Positions 21,616 to 33,165 of a DNA stretch of 64,000 bases are shown one piece after another. Made by a program: the position numbers and the translations under genes. This DNA comes from Protopterus annectens. Lineage: Eukaryota > Chordata > Ceratodontiformes > Protopteridae. The stretch covers positions 407,599,380 to 407,663,379 of the forward strand of contig NC_056738.1 of assembly GCF_019279795.1 (NCBI RefSeq), written 5' to 3'. Position 1 is the stretch's first letter, and every line of letters starts with the position of its first letter. The notes beneath the pieces were generated by a model. That model ran no database searches and was not told the DNA's origin. It saw nothing but the letters and a program-made list of their open reading frames with translations.

Positions 21616-23345
21616 ATGTCAGTAAAACTCAATAATTGTATTTCTTGTGGAAAGCAAACACCTCATGAAGATTTCCATTCATACTGTATTCCTTGCCTAG
21701 GCCCTGACCACAATGCACCTCGCTGTCGGTTTTATGCTTTATTTAAGCAACAAACTATTCATTGTCGGTATATTTACGCTTCTCAATATTTTGGTACTCT
21801 GTTCAGTTATCCAGATACGTCTTCGGTTAGCCATCCGACTACCGACATTCTGAAAAAACGCAAAGGTAAAGACAGAGACAGGCCGCCAAGGTCCAAAGCT
21901 GCCGACGACGCTTCTCCTAAGCCAGTCGCCAGTTCTCAGTGAGGCGCTTTCGCAGCCCCTGATACCTGCTACTTCAGATTTGCAGGCCTCTACTGAGACC
22001 CATTCGGAGTTCGGTATGCCGTGAGATGTTTCAACTGTGGAACCTGCAGATGTGTCTACCTTGGATGAGTCCGGGGCCACTATGCAGGCTCCGGCTTCTG
22101 AGGGTGTATTCAAGCCTACTGACTTGCATATTAAATCAACGTCATCTTCTTCAAGGCCTAAATCTTGAACCATGCCTAGAAAACCGATGCCCATGCCACA
22201 TGGTCAGGCCTCTATGCCTAAAAAACAAGTTGATAAGAATGGCTGAAGACCTTATTACTTTAATCAGGGGAAGCCAACCTTCCACCTCTGAAAGCTAGGA
22301 CTGAATTTGCTTATGATACTTGTGACCAGCATTCTGAAATTTCTGTTTCCTCTGATGATCAGGTTTACCCTTATCTATCTGTGAGGATTCTGATGCTGAG
22401 GACTCCATTCCCTCTGCCTCCCCCCAAGAGGATTTCTCTTTTGGTGAAACCTTGCATACTGTTAGGGAGCATTTTTGTTGGGAAAGCCAGGATTACTCTT
22501 ATTCCAAAAAGAGAATTAGAGATTTCTTACTCCTGCCCCAGCACATGCCTATAGCTATACTTCCTGTACTAGACATTGTTGATTATGCCTTTTCAGAATC
22601 TAGCTTGGCCCCTGACTCTTTACCTCTTGCTCCCAGAAAACCTGATGGATGTTACAGGGTTCCTGACTCTCTCAACTTCCTTTTTAAAAATCCTACTGTG
22701 GATCCTGAGACCCGTTTGGAGTCTGAGACCCAAGGGCATTAAGGCTACTACTGCCAAAAATCCTGCTCCCTCTGATAGAGACTCCAGGGCGCTGGATAGA
22801 TGGAGTAAGAAGGTATACACTTCTGCAACCTTGGCCATTAGGGCCTTAAATTGCCAGTTTCATTTGTTAAAGTATCAGCAGCATATTATGGGATTGCTTA
22901 AACAGAAAATTATTTTGATTCCTGACTGTGCTGAAAATAAGGATTTACAGGATTTAATGCATTCTGCCGAACAGGTTGGAAAACACTTTGCAATGTGGTT
23001 TTGATTCACTAGAGGCATCTTGCAGGACTGCTGTCACTGGGTCTGTACTTAGAAGGCATGCTTGGCTTAAGGAGCAATGCTTGCCAGATCATGTTAAAGT
23101 TAAATTGCTGGATGCTCCCTTAAATCAGGACCGCCTGTTTGTCAACAAAGCAGAAGCAGTTCTTAAAAAGACAGGAAAAAGCTAAATCTATGCAAACTGT
23201 TAAAGATTTCCTACAAGTACAGCCTCCAAGATTTAGTAGGCATTGACCCTCTAAGAATTGGTCCTTTCCTGCCTCTTCCAGGCCGTCTCCGTTCCAAACC
23301 CAGAACCAGCAGAACACTCAGGCTTCAGTCCCAGATTACGCACAG
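21616..23345 (+). pseudogene. gag-like ORF of A3
   Basis: ATG 21616 opens MSVKLNNCISCGKQTPHEDF with the Cys/His cluster (C8, C11, H17, H21, C24, C27, H32, C37), then a basic segment (LKKRKGKDRDRPPRSK). The frame stops at 21940. Later parts appear in other frames: AEDLITLIRGSQPS (about 22240-22280), GETLHTVREH (about 22442), RDSRALDRWSKKVYTSATLA (about 22780-22840), CGFDSLEASCRTAVTGSVLR (about 22999-23050) and KAKSMQTVKDFLQVQPP-like sequence near 23180. At least four lesions break it. Confidence 0.75.
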
Positions 23346-23429
23346 GACTAAGCAGTGAGGGGCTCCCACTTCCAAATCAGGGAGTAGTAAGACTCCCCCT
23401 GTGGTAAACTGTCTCAGTCACTTAACTTT

Positions 23430-25190
23430 AAAACTTCCAAGCACTTCTCAACTGACTGCTCCTTTAGGGGGAAAGATTGCTCTGCAGGCAAAAAACTGGG
23501 AACTCATTACCCAGGACAAATGGGTTTTAAATATAGTTTCCCAAGGATACAGATTTCATTTCAACACGTTACCAACCCCAAATGGTTGGCCAGATCTACC
23601 CCCAAATCAGTGGGCAGAGGCCAAAAAGCAAGTACTCTCTCTCAAGCATAAAGGCTATTCAGACTATACCAGAAGAGGAAAAGGGACAAGGTTTTTACTC
23701 AAGACTTTTCCTGGTACCCAGAAAAGACAACTCATGGCGTCCTATCCTGGACCTTTTTATCTTAAGCACCTTTTTGGTGATTCCAAAATTCAAGATGCTA
23801 ACTCTTCAGTTGCTTCCTATGCTAAGCAAAGATACCTGGTTGGCAACACTGGATTTAAAGGAAGCCTACCTGCACATCCCAATCAGGGAATCTTGCAGAA
23901 GATACCTACGCTTCAAAGCAGGTTACATGCACTGCCAGTTCCCTGCACTGCCCTTTGGCTTATCTACTGCGCCCAGGGTATTCACAAAGTGCCCTAGCTC
24001 CACTCATTGCGTTTTGCAGGCAAAGAAATATTCAAATATGCCCATACCTAGACAATTGTCTAATTCAGGCAGAAAGCCAGGACATACTTTTGAGTCATCT
24101 GGCATTTGTACAAAAGGTGCTAACTTGTCTGGGGTACACCATAAACGAAAAGAAATCACATCTGGTACCCTCTCAACAAATTATATTCCTGGGAGCAAGC
24201 TTGAACACAACTTCCCAGATGGCTTTCCTCACGCCAGAGAAACAAAATCATTTGACAACTTACTTCAAACTAGTGGCCACTAAAACCCTGCTATCGCAAG
24301 GCAAATACTGCAGGCCTTGGGGTTCATGGCCTCCTGCATTCTACTAATTCCATATGCAAGACTGCATATGAGGAAACTACAATGGTATCTAAAAAGCCTA
24401 TGGCGTCAACATTCTCAGGGACTAGAAGTAATGATTCCTATCATACCTTGCCTACGGCTAGAATTCCTTTGGTGGGCAGAGGTCTGCCACCAAAACAAGG
24501 GATTACCATTCACTCTACCCCCTGCCGCCCAAACCCTAACAGAAGCATCAGACTATGCATGGGGGGGGGGGGGCTTACCTGGCAGGGAAGTGCATTCAGG
24601 GCAAATGGAACTGAAGTCAAATTCACCTGCATATTAATCAAAAAGAAATGTTAGCTGTACAGAATGCTCTGACAGCCTTCAAGGACCACATTCTTCCAGG
24701 ACAATTAATGATAGACGGACAACACCACTGTTATGTGGTACATAAACAAGCAGGGGGTACCAATTCTTACCCCCTCTGCAGACTGGCCATGGCTCTGTGG
24801 AACACAGCCTTGAGCTACCAAGTGCATCTACAGGCTCAATTCCTGCCAGGAAAACTAAATGCGCTAGCAGACGAACTAAGCAGAAATCTCATGGATTCAC
24901 ACGAGTGGAAACTGGAACCAAAGCCTTTCAACATGTTGATAAACAAATGGGGGATCCCAGCTATAGACCGGTTTCCTCCCCCCAGGACTACCAATTAGAC
25001 AAATTCTGCACAAGGACTCCCCACAAACAAACTTGGAAATTGGATGCTCTGTCCTTCAGCTGGAAAAATCTGTCAGTTTATGCCTTTCTTCCTCTGCCTC
25101 TCCTCTCCAAAGTACTACTAAAGATCAAACAGGACAAACCAATGATGATACTGATTGCACCAAACTGGCCACGCCAACACTGATAGCCCC
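23430..25190 (+). pseudogene. Reverse transcriptase-RNase H of A3
   Basis: RT reads APLGGKIALQAKNWELITQD, FLVPRKDNSWRPILDLF, LDLKEAYLHIPI and ALPFGLSTAPRVFTKCP. The catalytic box is YLDN (about 24046-24057) in place of YLDD, which alone should kill activity. Frameshifts occur near 23640, 23990 and 24300. RNase H has EASDYAWG (first catalytic Asp replaced by Glu) directly before a run of 13 G near 24559-24571, which breaks the frame. KEMLAVQ and the MWYINKQGG region (here disturbed to VVHKQAGG) follow, then LADELSRN and DSHEWKL. The C-terminal YAFLPLPL and APNWPRQH region ends near 25185. Confidence 0.82.
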
Positions 25191-25194
25191 TCCT

Positions 25195-26345
25195 GCGCAG
25201 TGTGTCACTGCTAGCCCCATGACACCTGCCTCAGATGCCTACCCTGCTGTCCCAGCAGGAGAGCCAGATTCTGCACCCCCAGCTTCAAACCCTGAACCTG
25301 GCAGCCTGGCTAATCACCTAATCTCTCAGTTACCATCCCTCAGTAAACAAGTGTTGGATGTCATTTTGGAGGCAAGAAGGCCTAGTACTAGAAAATCTTA
25401 TGCTGAAAAATGGAAAAGATTCTGTTCCTGGAACCAGATTCAAGGGATGGCCACAGCAGTGCCCAGTTTACCTCAGATTCTTCAATACTTAACAAGATGC
25501 TTCACAAGGGCCTTTCCTTTTCATCCATCAGAATTCACGCCTCAGCCATTTCAGCTCATTACAACACAGAACCACCCCTCTTTTCTCATCCACTGCTCAA
25601 GCAGTTCCCCAGAGGGGCCAAAAACTTAAGACCACCCAGGAGAGCCCCACCTCCAGCCTGGGGCCTTAACTTTGTATTGGAAAAACTCACTCTTCCTCCT
25701 TTTGAGCCAGCTCTAAGTGCAGAGTTAAAATTCCTTTCTTGGAAAACAGCTTTCCTTTTAGCAATCACTTCAGCAAGAAGGGTAACTGAATTGCAGGCCC
25801 TTATGGCAGTGGAGCCTTTCATCATCTTTCATGCGGACAGGGTGTCCCTCAGGACCAATCCCTCCTTCATGCCCAAGGTGGTATCCAGTGTGGCTCTTAA
25901 TCAATCCATTCATTTGCCAACCTTCTTTTCTAATCCACAGGATAAAGGGGAACGGATACTGCACTCCTTAAATGTGCACAGACAACTTGGATTTTACTTG
26001 GGCAGGACTAAACCTCAAAGGAAAACTGAAAAACTGTTGGTGGCATTTGCTGCAGGGGCAGTGGGGAAGGCTATATCAAAGCAAATAATTTCTAAATGGA
26101 TAGGCCATTGCATTCATTTTTGCTATAAGCACCATGGAAAACCTATCCCACAGGGGATTAGACCCCATTCAACCAGGGCTGCATCTACCTCTTCAGCCTT
26201 TCTCAGAGGTGTCCCTACCAAGAGACATCCTAGAAGCTGCTACCTGGAGTTCTGTACATAGTTTCACCAAGCATTACCATTTGCCAATTTTCTCTAAATC
26301 CAGAGCTGGCTTTGCCACTGCAGTCCTGCAGGGCCTTATAGCTGG
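25195..26345 (+). pseudogene. Tyrosine recombinase of A3, two frameshifts
   Basis: The N-terminal part (LSKQVLDVILEARRPSTRKS, about 25340-25400) is in one frame. From about 25500 the frame shifts and stays open to 26261: SIRIHASAISAHYNTEP, ITSARRVTELQALM, the SLRTNPSFMPKVVSSVALNQ block, KWIGHCIHFCYKHHGKP and HSTRAASTSSAFLRGVP. An extra base at about 26218-26224 shifts the last part (DILEAATWSSVHSFTKHYHL), so the Trp and nucleophile Tyr are out of frame with the Arg and HxxR boxes. All catalytic residues survive in the DNA. Confidence 0.85.
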
Positions 26346-26383
26346 TCCTAATGCTATTTAAATTCCTCCTCCCATCCTTAGCT

Positions 26384-26495
26384 TTGGGAATCTACCCAAA
26401 TGTGATGACTGCAACAGTGAAACATGAAGAACATAGTACAGTTATATACACTTACATAAATGTGGATGTTCGAATGTGTTCACTGTTGCAGTCCT
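26384..26495 (+). repeat. ICR of A3
   Basis: Left-end complement (GTGATGACTGCAACAGTGAA, then GAAGAACAT) joins right-end complement (AGTACAGTTATATACACTTA). Reverse complement gives the junction ACTGTACTATGTTCTTC. Confidence 0.82.
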
Positions 26496-26569
26496 GGTTA
26501 CCTTCCCTCCAGCCCCCTGACTTCTTTTGGCTATATCTCTACTCTCCTTTACTATGCTTAAAAGCTTTT

Positions 26570-26795
26570 TGATGCATCACCTGACATCTGGGGTAAGAAA
26601 AACTGATGTAATGGTGTCGGCTGCATGCTTTATACACCCAACATCACTGAAGATGACAGCAATTGATGCAGGACCCAAGACTTTGATAATCGGGCCGACT
26701 GAGGGCTACTGCAAGCAGATGACCCAAATGTGATGACTGCAACAGTGAAAACACTCGAACATGTACATTTATGGTAAGTGTACACAACTGTACTT
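26570..26795 (+). repeat. Right ITR of A3
   Basis: Inverted copy of 21298-21495 with the outer extension CATTTATGGTAAGTGTACAC and terminus ACTGTACTT. Confidence 0.82.
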
Positions 26796-26821
26796 TCCTG
26801 CTGACTCGTTGACTAAGTATA

Positions 26822-27010
26822 GATGTTCATGTTTCACTGTTGCAGTCATCACCTTTGGGTTATCCCTGCCAGGGTAGCCCTCATTCGGCCCGAATACCAG
26901 AGGCTTAGTATTTCGTCGTCAGTTGCTGTTGCTTGAGGAGTGACATCAGGTCATCAGTAGTATAAAGTAAGGCAGCAGATGCCATTACATCACTCTTTCT
27001 TGACAAGGAG
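26822..27010 (+). repeat. Left ITR of A4
   Basis: Inverted relative to about 38350-38586. Contains TTTCACTGTTGCAGTCATCA and a TATA-like GTATAAAG near 26960. Confidence 0.8.
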
Positions 27011-28456
27011 CCCAAAGCAGAAGCAGTTTGCATGAGTGCCGGTCGGCCTCTACCTGAGTTTTCGTTTTCCGAATTGAAGTTGGAGCTTTTTAAAGCTAAG
27101 TACCTTGTTGGGATCCTTTTTCCTTGCTCTAACCGATGTCAGAAAAAGTTAACAATTGTCTCGCATGTGCAAAGCAAATACTACACCGAGACTTTCATTC
27201 TTACTGCGTCACTTGCTTAGGCCCAGACCACAACGTCCCCCGCTGTCATTTTTGTGCTTTGTTCAACGCCGGAACTATACATCGTCAGGCCTTATTGCAG
27301 CTAGATATTTTCACTCTCAGTCCTCTATTTCCGATATGGCTTCGGTAAGCCATCCAACAGCAGATCTTCCAAAAAAACGTAAGGATAAAGACAGAGACAG
27401 ACTGCACTGGTCCAGACCTACCAATGGTGCTTTGGTTAAGCTAGTTGTCAGTTCTCTGGTCCTCATTGAGATGCTTTCGCAGCCCCTGATGCCCGCTTCT
27501 GTGGATTCGCAGGCCACTACCGCGACCCTTTCAGAGTATGCCACAAAACTCATAGACTAAGGATCCTGCAGTTATCACTACCTTGAATGGGTCCAGAGCC
27601 ACTGAGCAGGCACCGGCTTCCGAGGAAGTACTTCGCACTACCAATTCTCGACACAAACCGACGACTTCTTTCGTGTCTACTGTTCTTTCGAAAACTACTG
27701 AGTTTTTAAGTCCCAGAGTACGAACCACACCCAAGAAACCGACAACTCCATCTCAGGCACCTGCTTCCTTGCCTCAGTCTCAAATGCTTAAAATGGTGTA
27801 AGACCTTATAATACTGATCAGGGGAAGCCAAGCTGCCCCTTCCAAAAGAAAGAGATTTGTCCCCAGTAGTTTTGTCCGAACAGGAGTCAGATGACTCTGA
27901 TGCCTCTGAAGATGAAGACATGCAACCCCTCTCTGCTTATGAAGATTCTGATGCAGAGGAATCCATTCCTTCAGCCTCTCCTCCCGAGGATATTTCCTTT
28001 GGGGAAACCCTTCATACTTTAAGGGAGCATTTCCAGTGGGAATGTCAAGACTACCCTTAGTCTAAAAAGAGATTCAGGGAATTCTTAGATCTTTCACAGC
28101 ACAGACCCTTGGCCATTCCTCCTGTCCTGGATGTTGTGGATGATGTTTTCATGGAATCTAGTTTGACTCCTGACACCCTCCCTCCTGCTCCCAGGAAACC
28201 TGACTGGTATTAGAGTCCCTGACTCTCACAAATTTCTTTTCAGAAATCCTACTGCTGACCCTGAGGTTATCTCCCAAGGGCCTAAAGGAATTAAAGCAAC
28301 TTCTGCCAAGAATCCCACACCCTCAGATAGGGATTCCCGAGCATTAGACAGATGGGGTAAAAAAGTATACACCTCTGCTACTCTTGCTGTTAGAACACTA
28401 AATTGTCAGTTCCATATGCTAAAATTTCAGCAGCATACCATGGAACTCAAATAAAA

Positions 28457-28620
28457 AATGTTAAGTTGTCAATCTCGCCTTCATTCTTGCTTGATGGGTT
28501 CGGAGCCGATCCTTGGCTCCGACTCTGCACTTGCTAAGCTCGAGAGTCACTTTTACCAGCTCGAGGCAGCCCCATATCCCATGATGCAAGGCGGTAAGTA
28601 CCCAGATCTCGCTTTGCAGC
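28457..28620 (+). repeat. Left ITR of B
   Basis: Contains CTTGATGGGTTCGGAGCCGA (decamer TCGGAGCCGA at 28500-28509), GCTCGAGAGTCACTTTTACC, and GGCGGTAAGTACCCAGATCT, all inverted in the right ITR. Confidence 0.9.
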
Positions 28621-28897
28621 TGATGAGGTCCTCCTTTTACCAGCTCCTGGTAAGTGATTTAGATATTACTGTTTTAGCCCCCTTTTCAACTTAAAACCTT
28701 ATTTTTTAACGTTTATAGTTAATTTAAGTCCCTTTCTGACTAGAAAATCCCTCACTCCTTTATATTTTTAGTCAGGCCTTCTCCCCTCCCATCCCCCCCT
28801 TGTTAGGGTGTGTGTGTGTGTATTAGAGGTTAGTTATCTGACTATTTTGGGATAACTTTTTCTTGGGACTGTGTTGTGTGTGTGTGTTGTTACAACT

Positions 28898-31279
28898 ATG
28901 TCCAAGGAAAGGGTCTCAGGCTTTAAGAAGTGTGACTTGTGCTGTCAGAAGATGTCTCTGACAGACGGTCACAGTTCTTGCTTATACTGCTCGACTTCAC
29001 CTGCAGGACTCCTGTGCTATATGTCATTCTTTTAGCCAGAGAGTCCTGCAGGAGAGGAGAAACAAATTGATTTTGAGGGGCCTTCTTAAACCGGAGGGCT
29101 CTCCGGCTAAGTCGGCCCCGACTAAGACTTCCAAGTCTTCCAAGGCCCAGGCTTCTGTCTCTAAGCCTGCGGCCTCGGTTCCGACTCTTTCTGAGACGAG
29201 ATTGGCTTCGGCTGGAGCCGATCCTAGTTTGCACAAACCCTCGGCACCGATGGCTATCGGTGCCGATACTGGTTCGGTCACATCGGTGTCTGCTCCGACT
29301 GGCTCCGACCACCATGTGGCTCAGGCTTCGGTGTCGGCGCCGACCGGCCCCGACACCGTTACTTTTATGTCTGTATCGGCTCCGGCCGGAGCCGATGCAT
29401 CGAGACCTTCTGTCGGTGCCAAAAAGTTGTCTGCTCCGACAGCATCCATGGTTTAGTCGGCTCCGATGGTTCCTTCGAGGAAGAGGTCCAGGTCCCCTTC
29501 CTTGGAACCGATACTTTCGGCTCCGCCTCCTCTCCTCTCGAACGGAACCATCGGACCCGATCATCCAGGTCATCCAGGCTTTCTGACCATGATTTAGAGG
29601 GGGTGGTCAGTAGATTATTAAAATCACAGGCACTGGCCCAGATGCTACATAGTCCGTCTCAACAGACGACTATTAGTCCACACCCCCTTGCAGTTCCTCC
29701 TTCGACTCTACCTCAGAGTTTGGAGCTGGAGTCTTCGGGAATGGTTTCTGCTATGGCTGAGGGACAGATACCCCCTTCTGCTCCCTCAGCCTCTACTCTT
29801 ATCTCCTCTTGAGACCTTCCTTAGAGGGATTCGTGGTCGGGCTTCCTGGTCTCCTCCGAGGGGTGAGTGGCATCGGACCCTTGTCCGACCCACTCTTCCC
29901 TTGGAGCCTCGGCCTTGGTGAGCTCGGCTCCGACATCTGCCTCGAGCCTTCCTTTCGGTGGGCCCTGGAGTTCCTGGTTCTTGAATGGGTTCTCTCGGAC
30001 CTCCCTGGGAGGGAGCCGAGGTGATGAAGAGTGTGCTAGCCACTGGACTCAGCCAGCAGTCTGTTCCCGTAGCTCCTCCCAATACGGTGCCTGTCGATAT
30101 CTCTGCCATCTCTCTTGCTCCCGGACCCAGAGATCCTCCGCCTCAGGTTTCCCCTCTGGGAAGAACCCCCTCTTCCGAGGATTCTCCTGATCAGTCAGGG
30201 GAACCTCCGCGCAAGAGGACCTGTAAGAGGAAACACGTAGACTCCCCCGAGACTATCACTTCAGATACCGACTTAGATGAGTCGGAGGGATCTCCAAGAT
30301 CCCCCTCTGCGGATGTCTCCTTTTCAGACATCCTAGAACTCCTTAAACAGAGGGGAAACTCGCCCTCCAATAATCCCTCTGAGGATGAGTCGGTATACCT
30401 GGAGGAGTTTGGATCTCAGCCTCCACCTCCTGGGTGTCTCCGCCTTCGACCCCTTATGCAGGTTATTGCTCGAAGGCTTGGGCTGCTCCTGACTCTGTAG
30501 AGCCAGTTCCTAGGAGGCCTTCTAAATTTATTACTGCCCCTTCGACAAGCAATTCCTCACAAAGGTGTCCCTGCTGATGCCATGGTGGTGGCTGCCACTA
30601 AGAAGGAACTTGCAGATCCTTCCGCCTGTCCATCCTCCTAATAAGGACTCTAGGACCATGGATAGGTATGGTAAGCGGATGTTCTCTTCAGCGACCTTTG
30701 CTATGCGCCGCTGAACTATTATGTCACTTCACCAGACTCCAAAGGGATATCCTTAAGGAGCTAGGTGAAGTAGTACAGGATCCCACAGCTGCAGGGGCTC
30801 AAGAAAAATTGCTTCGCAGCTAGGAACCCTTAATTCTATTGCTAACTCCTCCATGACTGATATCATATGCAGCAGATGGAGCGAGTAGGGCAAGAGGTAC
30901 AGGTGTGGCTCTTAGACGCCAAGCCTGGATGCAGCTCTGTAATTTTGCAGATCCTTTAAGGCCCTTCACAAACTCTCCCTTTGATGGGTCAGCTTTGTTT
31001 GGCCCTCAAGTGAAGGAAACATTGATCAGGTGTGAGCAGGACGGCAAGACTCTTTCTGCCGTAGGGGTCCGTTTTTCCACCCCTTCTAGACCTTACCCTA
31101 AAGGACAGAAGGGTGGCAAAATGTGGTTCCGCAAATCCCAAGGAGTCACGCCGGATTCACGTGGTCAGTTTACCCCTAGAGGCAGAGCGGTAACAAAACA
31201 GACGCCTAGAGGCAGAGGGGGTCCACAAAACCAGGGAAGCAGAGAGCCTCTCTCTGACAAGCCCTTTCAGCATCCCTGA
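28898..31279 (+). pseudogene. gag-like ORF of B
   Basis: ATG 28898 opens MSKERVSGFKKCDLCCQKMS, followed by LTDGHSSCLYC, a Cys/His motif different from lineage 1. A shift near 28990 moves to a frame rich in Ser, Ala, Pro and Thr (29067-29455) ending at a TAG. Later parts include DLDESEGSPRSPSADVSFSD and ILELLKQRG (about 30270-30350) and, at 30905-31279, MQLCNFADPL, FDGSALFGPQVKETL and a basic Gly/Arg-rich tail (RGRGGPQNQG). At least five lesions. It corresponds to gag of C and D in order and motifs. Nucleic-acid binding by the tail is inference. Confidence 0.75.
29112..29466 (+). repeat. Cluster of TCGGNNCCGA decamers in gag of B
   Basis: Six exact TCGGNNCCGA copies in 355 bp: 29112, 29175, 29241, 29257, 29334 and 29457, plus many one-off variants in both orientations. 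The ITRs of B carry the same motif once each (28500-28509 and, inverted, 34583-34592). Five of the six sit in the frame that reads Ser-Ala/Val-Pro; the copy at 29257 is in another frame. Confidence 0.75.
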
Positions 31280-31280
31280 G

Positions 31281-33165
31281 ATGTTGCCCAACTGTCCATC
31301 CTTGGAGGCAGTCGGGGGAAGACTATCGCTGTACCCAGAAGCCTGGCTTTCCCTAACTCAAGACAGATGGGTACAGTCGATCATATCCGAGGGTTACAAA
31401 ATTCCTTTCGAGGAAACTCCTTTCTTACTCAAATTCCCTTCCAGATGTACCACCCGGTCTAAGGAAATTGCAGAGTTAGAAGTTTTAAAACTTCTGCAAA
31501 AAGAGCCATTCAGCCAGTTACAACAGATCATTCAGAGCCCGAATCTACTCAAGGTTCTTTTTGGTCCCCAAAGACGGGAGACTGGAGACCAATATTGGAT
31601 CTCAGCAGTCTCAACAAGTCTGTGAGAAAGACAAGATTCCGAATGGTCACACTTCAGTCAATTCTGCCCTTCTTACAGAAGGACAACTGGATGTGCTCAA
31701 TAGATCTTCAGGATGCGTACTATCACATAAAAATTCACAGACGCTCCAGAAGGTTTCTCCGCTTTCGGCTGGGGTCCAGTCATTTCCAATTCAGAGCCCT
31801 GCCCTTTGGTCTCACTACAGCCCCCAGAGTGTTCACCAAATGTATGGCAGTGGTCACGGCTCACCTGAGACTTGACTCTAGGTGTTTCCGTATCTCGACG
31901 ACTGGCTCCTCTCAGCCACCACCAGGCATCAGCTTCTTCAAGCCAGGGATTACACAATAAATCTTTGCACTCAATTGGGCATCTCGATCAACTACGGAAA
32001 ATCCTCCTTATTGCCCTGCCAGTCTATTACTTTCATAGGCGCAAACTTAAACACTGTTCGGATGTCAGCTACCCTCACAGACCAAAGAATCTCAGATATA
32101 CAAGGTCACGTGAGAATCATTCTAGCCAGCAAGAAAGTACAAGCCAGAATGGTTCTAAAAGTGTTGGGCCTCATGGATGCGGCCATTACCCTTCTTCCCT
32201 GGCTCGCTTCTATATGCGCCTTCTTCAGTGGATGTTGTTCACTCAGTGGTCTTACCAACAACGTCCGATGCGTCACCAAATACTGGTGACACAGATTTGC
32301 AAGAATCATCTTTCTTGGTGGATTACTTCTCTCCAGATTCACCAAGGCAGACCCTTTGTACCCCCAACCCCGGTAGCCCCTGTCACTACGGATGCCTCCC
32401 TGATCGGGTGGGGGGGGCATTATCAGGGCAGGATGGTTCATGGGACGTGGCAACCGTTCGAATACCACCTGCACATAAATGTCCTAGAGATGAGAGCAGT
32501 GCTTTTAACGTTGCAAGCCCTCAATGACTTTCTTCCCTTGGGGACAATTGCAGTCCACACAGACAACATGTCTGTAGTATGGTATATCAACAAACAGGGC
32601 GGAACCAAGTCCTACCCCTTGTGTCGAGAAGCGCTCAGACTGTGGCAATGAGCGATCTCCTCTCATCGGTTTCTGGTAGCAACGCATATCCCTGGGAAAA
32701 CCAACATTTTAGCGGACAGATTGAGCAGAGCTATTCTCATGCCTCACGAGTGGTCTCTCAAACAATCTATAGTGGAGGAGATTTTTCTAGAATGGGGTCG
32801 CCCATGTTGCGATCTTTTTGCTACTCCCCAAAACAGCAAATGCCCAGACTTCTCTCTTCCCACTGCCAGGCCATCCCCAGAGACGCCTGACCCAGGATTG
32901 GCCCCAGGGACTTCTTTATGCCTTTCCTCCCTTTCCTCTGATCCCACAAGTAATCCAGAAAGCCACCGTTTTGAGAGCCAAAATGATTCTCATTGCCCCT
33001 TATTGGCCTGGACAAATTTGGTTTCCGTTCCTCCATCGTCACCTTTTGGTGCAGCCGTGGCATCTGGACCCAGTGCCAGATCTTCTGATTCACCAATCGG
33101 GTCAGCTGCACCGGTCTATCCCTTCTCTCAACCTCACAGCATGGTTGCTCCACTTCCTTCCTTAG
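31281..33165 (+). pseudogene. Reverse transcriptase-RNase H of B
   Basis: RT starts with LEAVGGRLSLYPEAWLSLTQ, then DRWVQSIISEGYKIPF. Frames change near 31540 and 31880. SSLNKSVRKTRFRMVTLQSI, CSIDLQDAYYHIKIHRRSRR and ALPFGLTTAPRVFTKCM are present, and the YLDD box lies in FPYLDDWLLSATT (about 31890). RNase H keeps TTDASLIGWGGH, LHINVLEMRAVL, VHTDNMSVVWYINKQGGTKS, a TGA at 32649, then LADRLSRAI. The C-terminal domain (MPHEWSL, CCDLFA, YAFPPFPLIPQV, APYWPGQIWFPFL) ends at 33165. Catalytic residues survive, but three or more shifts break the protein. Confidence 0.85.

Larger units (their letters stand above)
21298..26795 (+). mobile_element. DIRS retrotransposon A3, complete
   Basis: A 5.5-kb lineage-1 element from GATGTTC to ACTGTACTT. 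It contains left ITR (to about 21495), gag, RT-RNase H, YR, ICR (26384-26495) and right ITR (about 26570-26795). It lies 178 bp inside the left end of C. Closest relatives in the window are A1 and A4. Several stops, shifts and a G run in RNase H show it is inactive. Confidence 0.9.

Noticed and set aside
26796-26821. Spacer between A3 and A4 as a circle junction of a tandem dimer
   Set aside because: The ICRs predict a direct ACTGTACT-ATGTTC join without extra bases; the 26-bp spacer does not fit.
28923-29573. 216-codon Arg/Ser-rich minus-strand frame
   Set aside because: It is the antisense shadow of the Ser/Ala/Pro-coding gag repeats of B.
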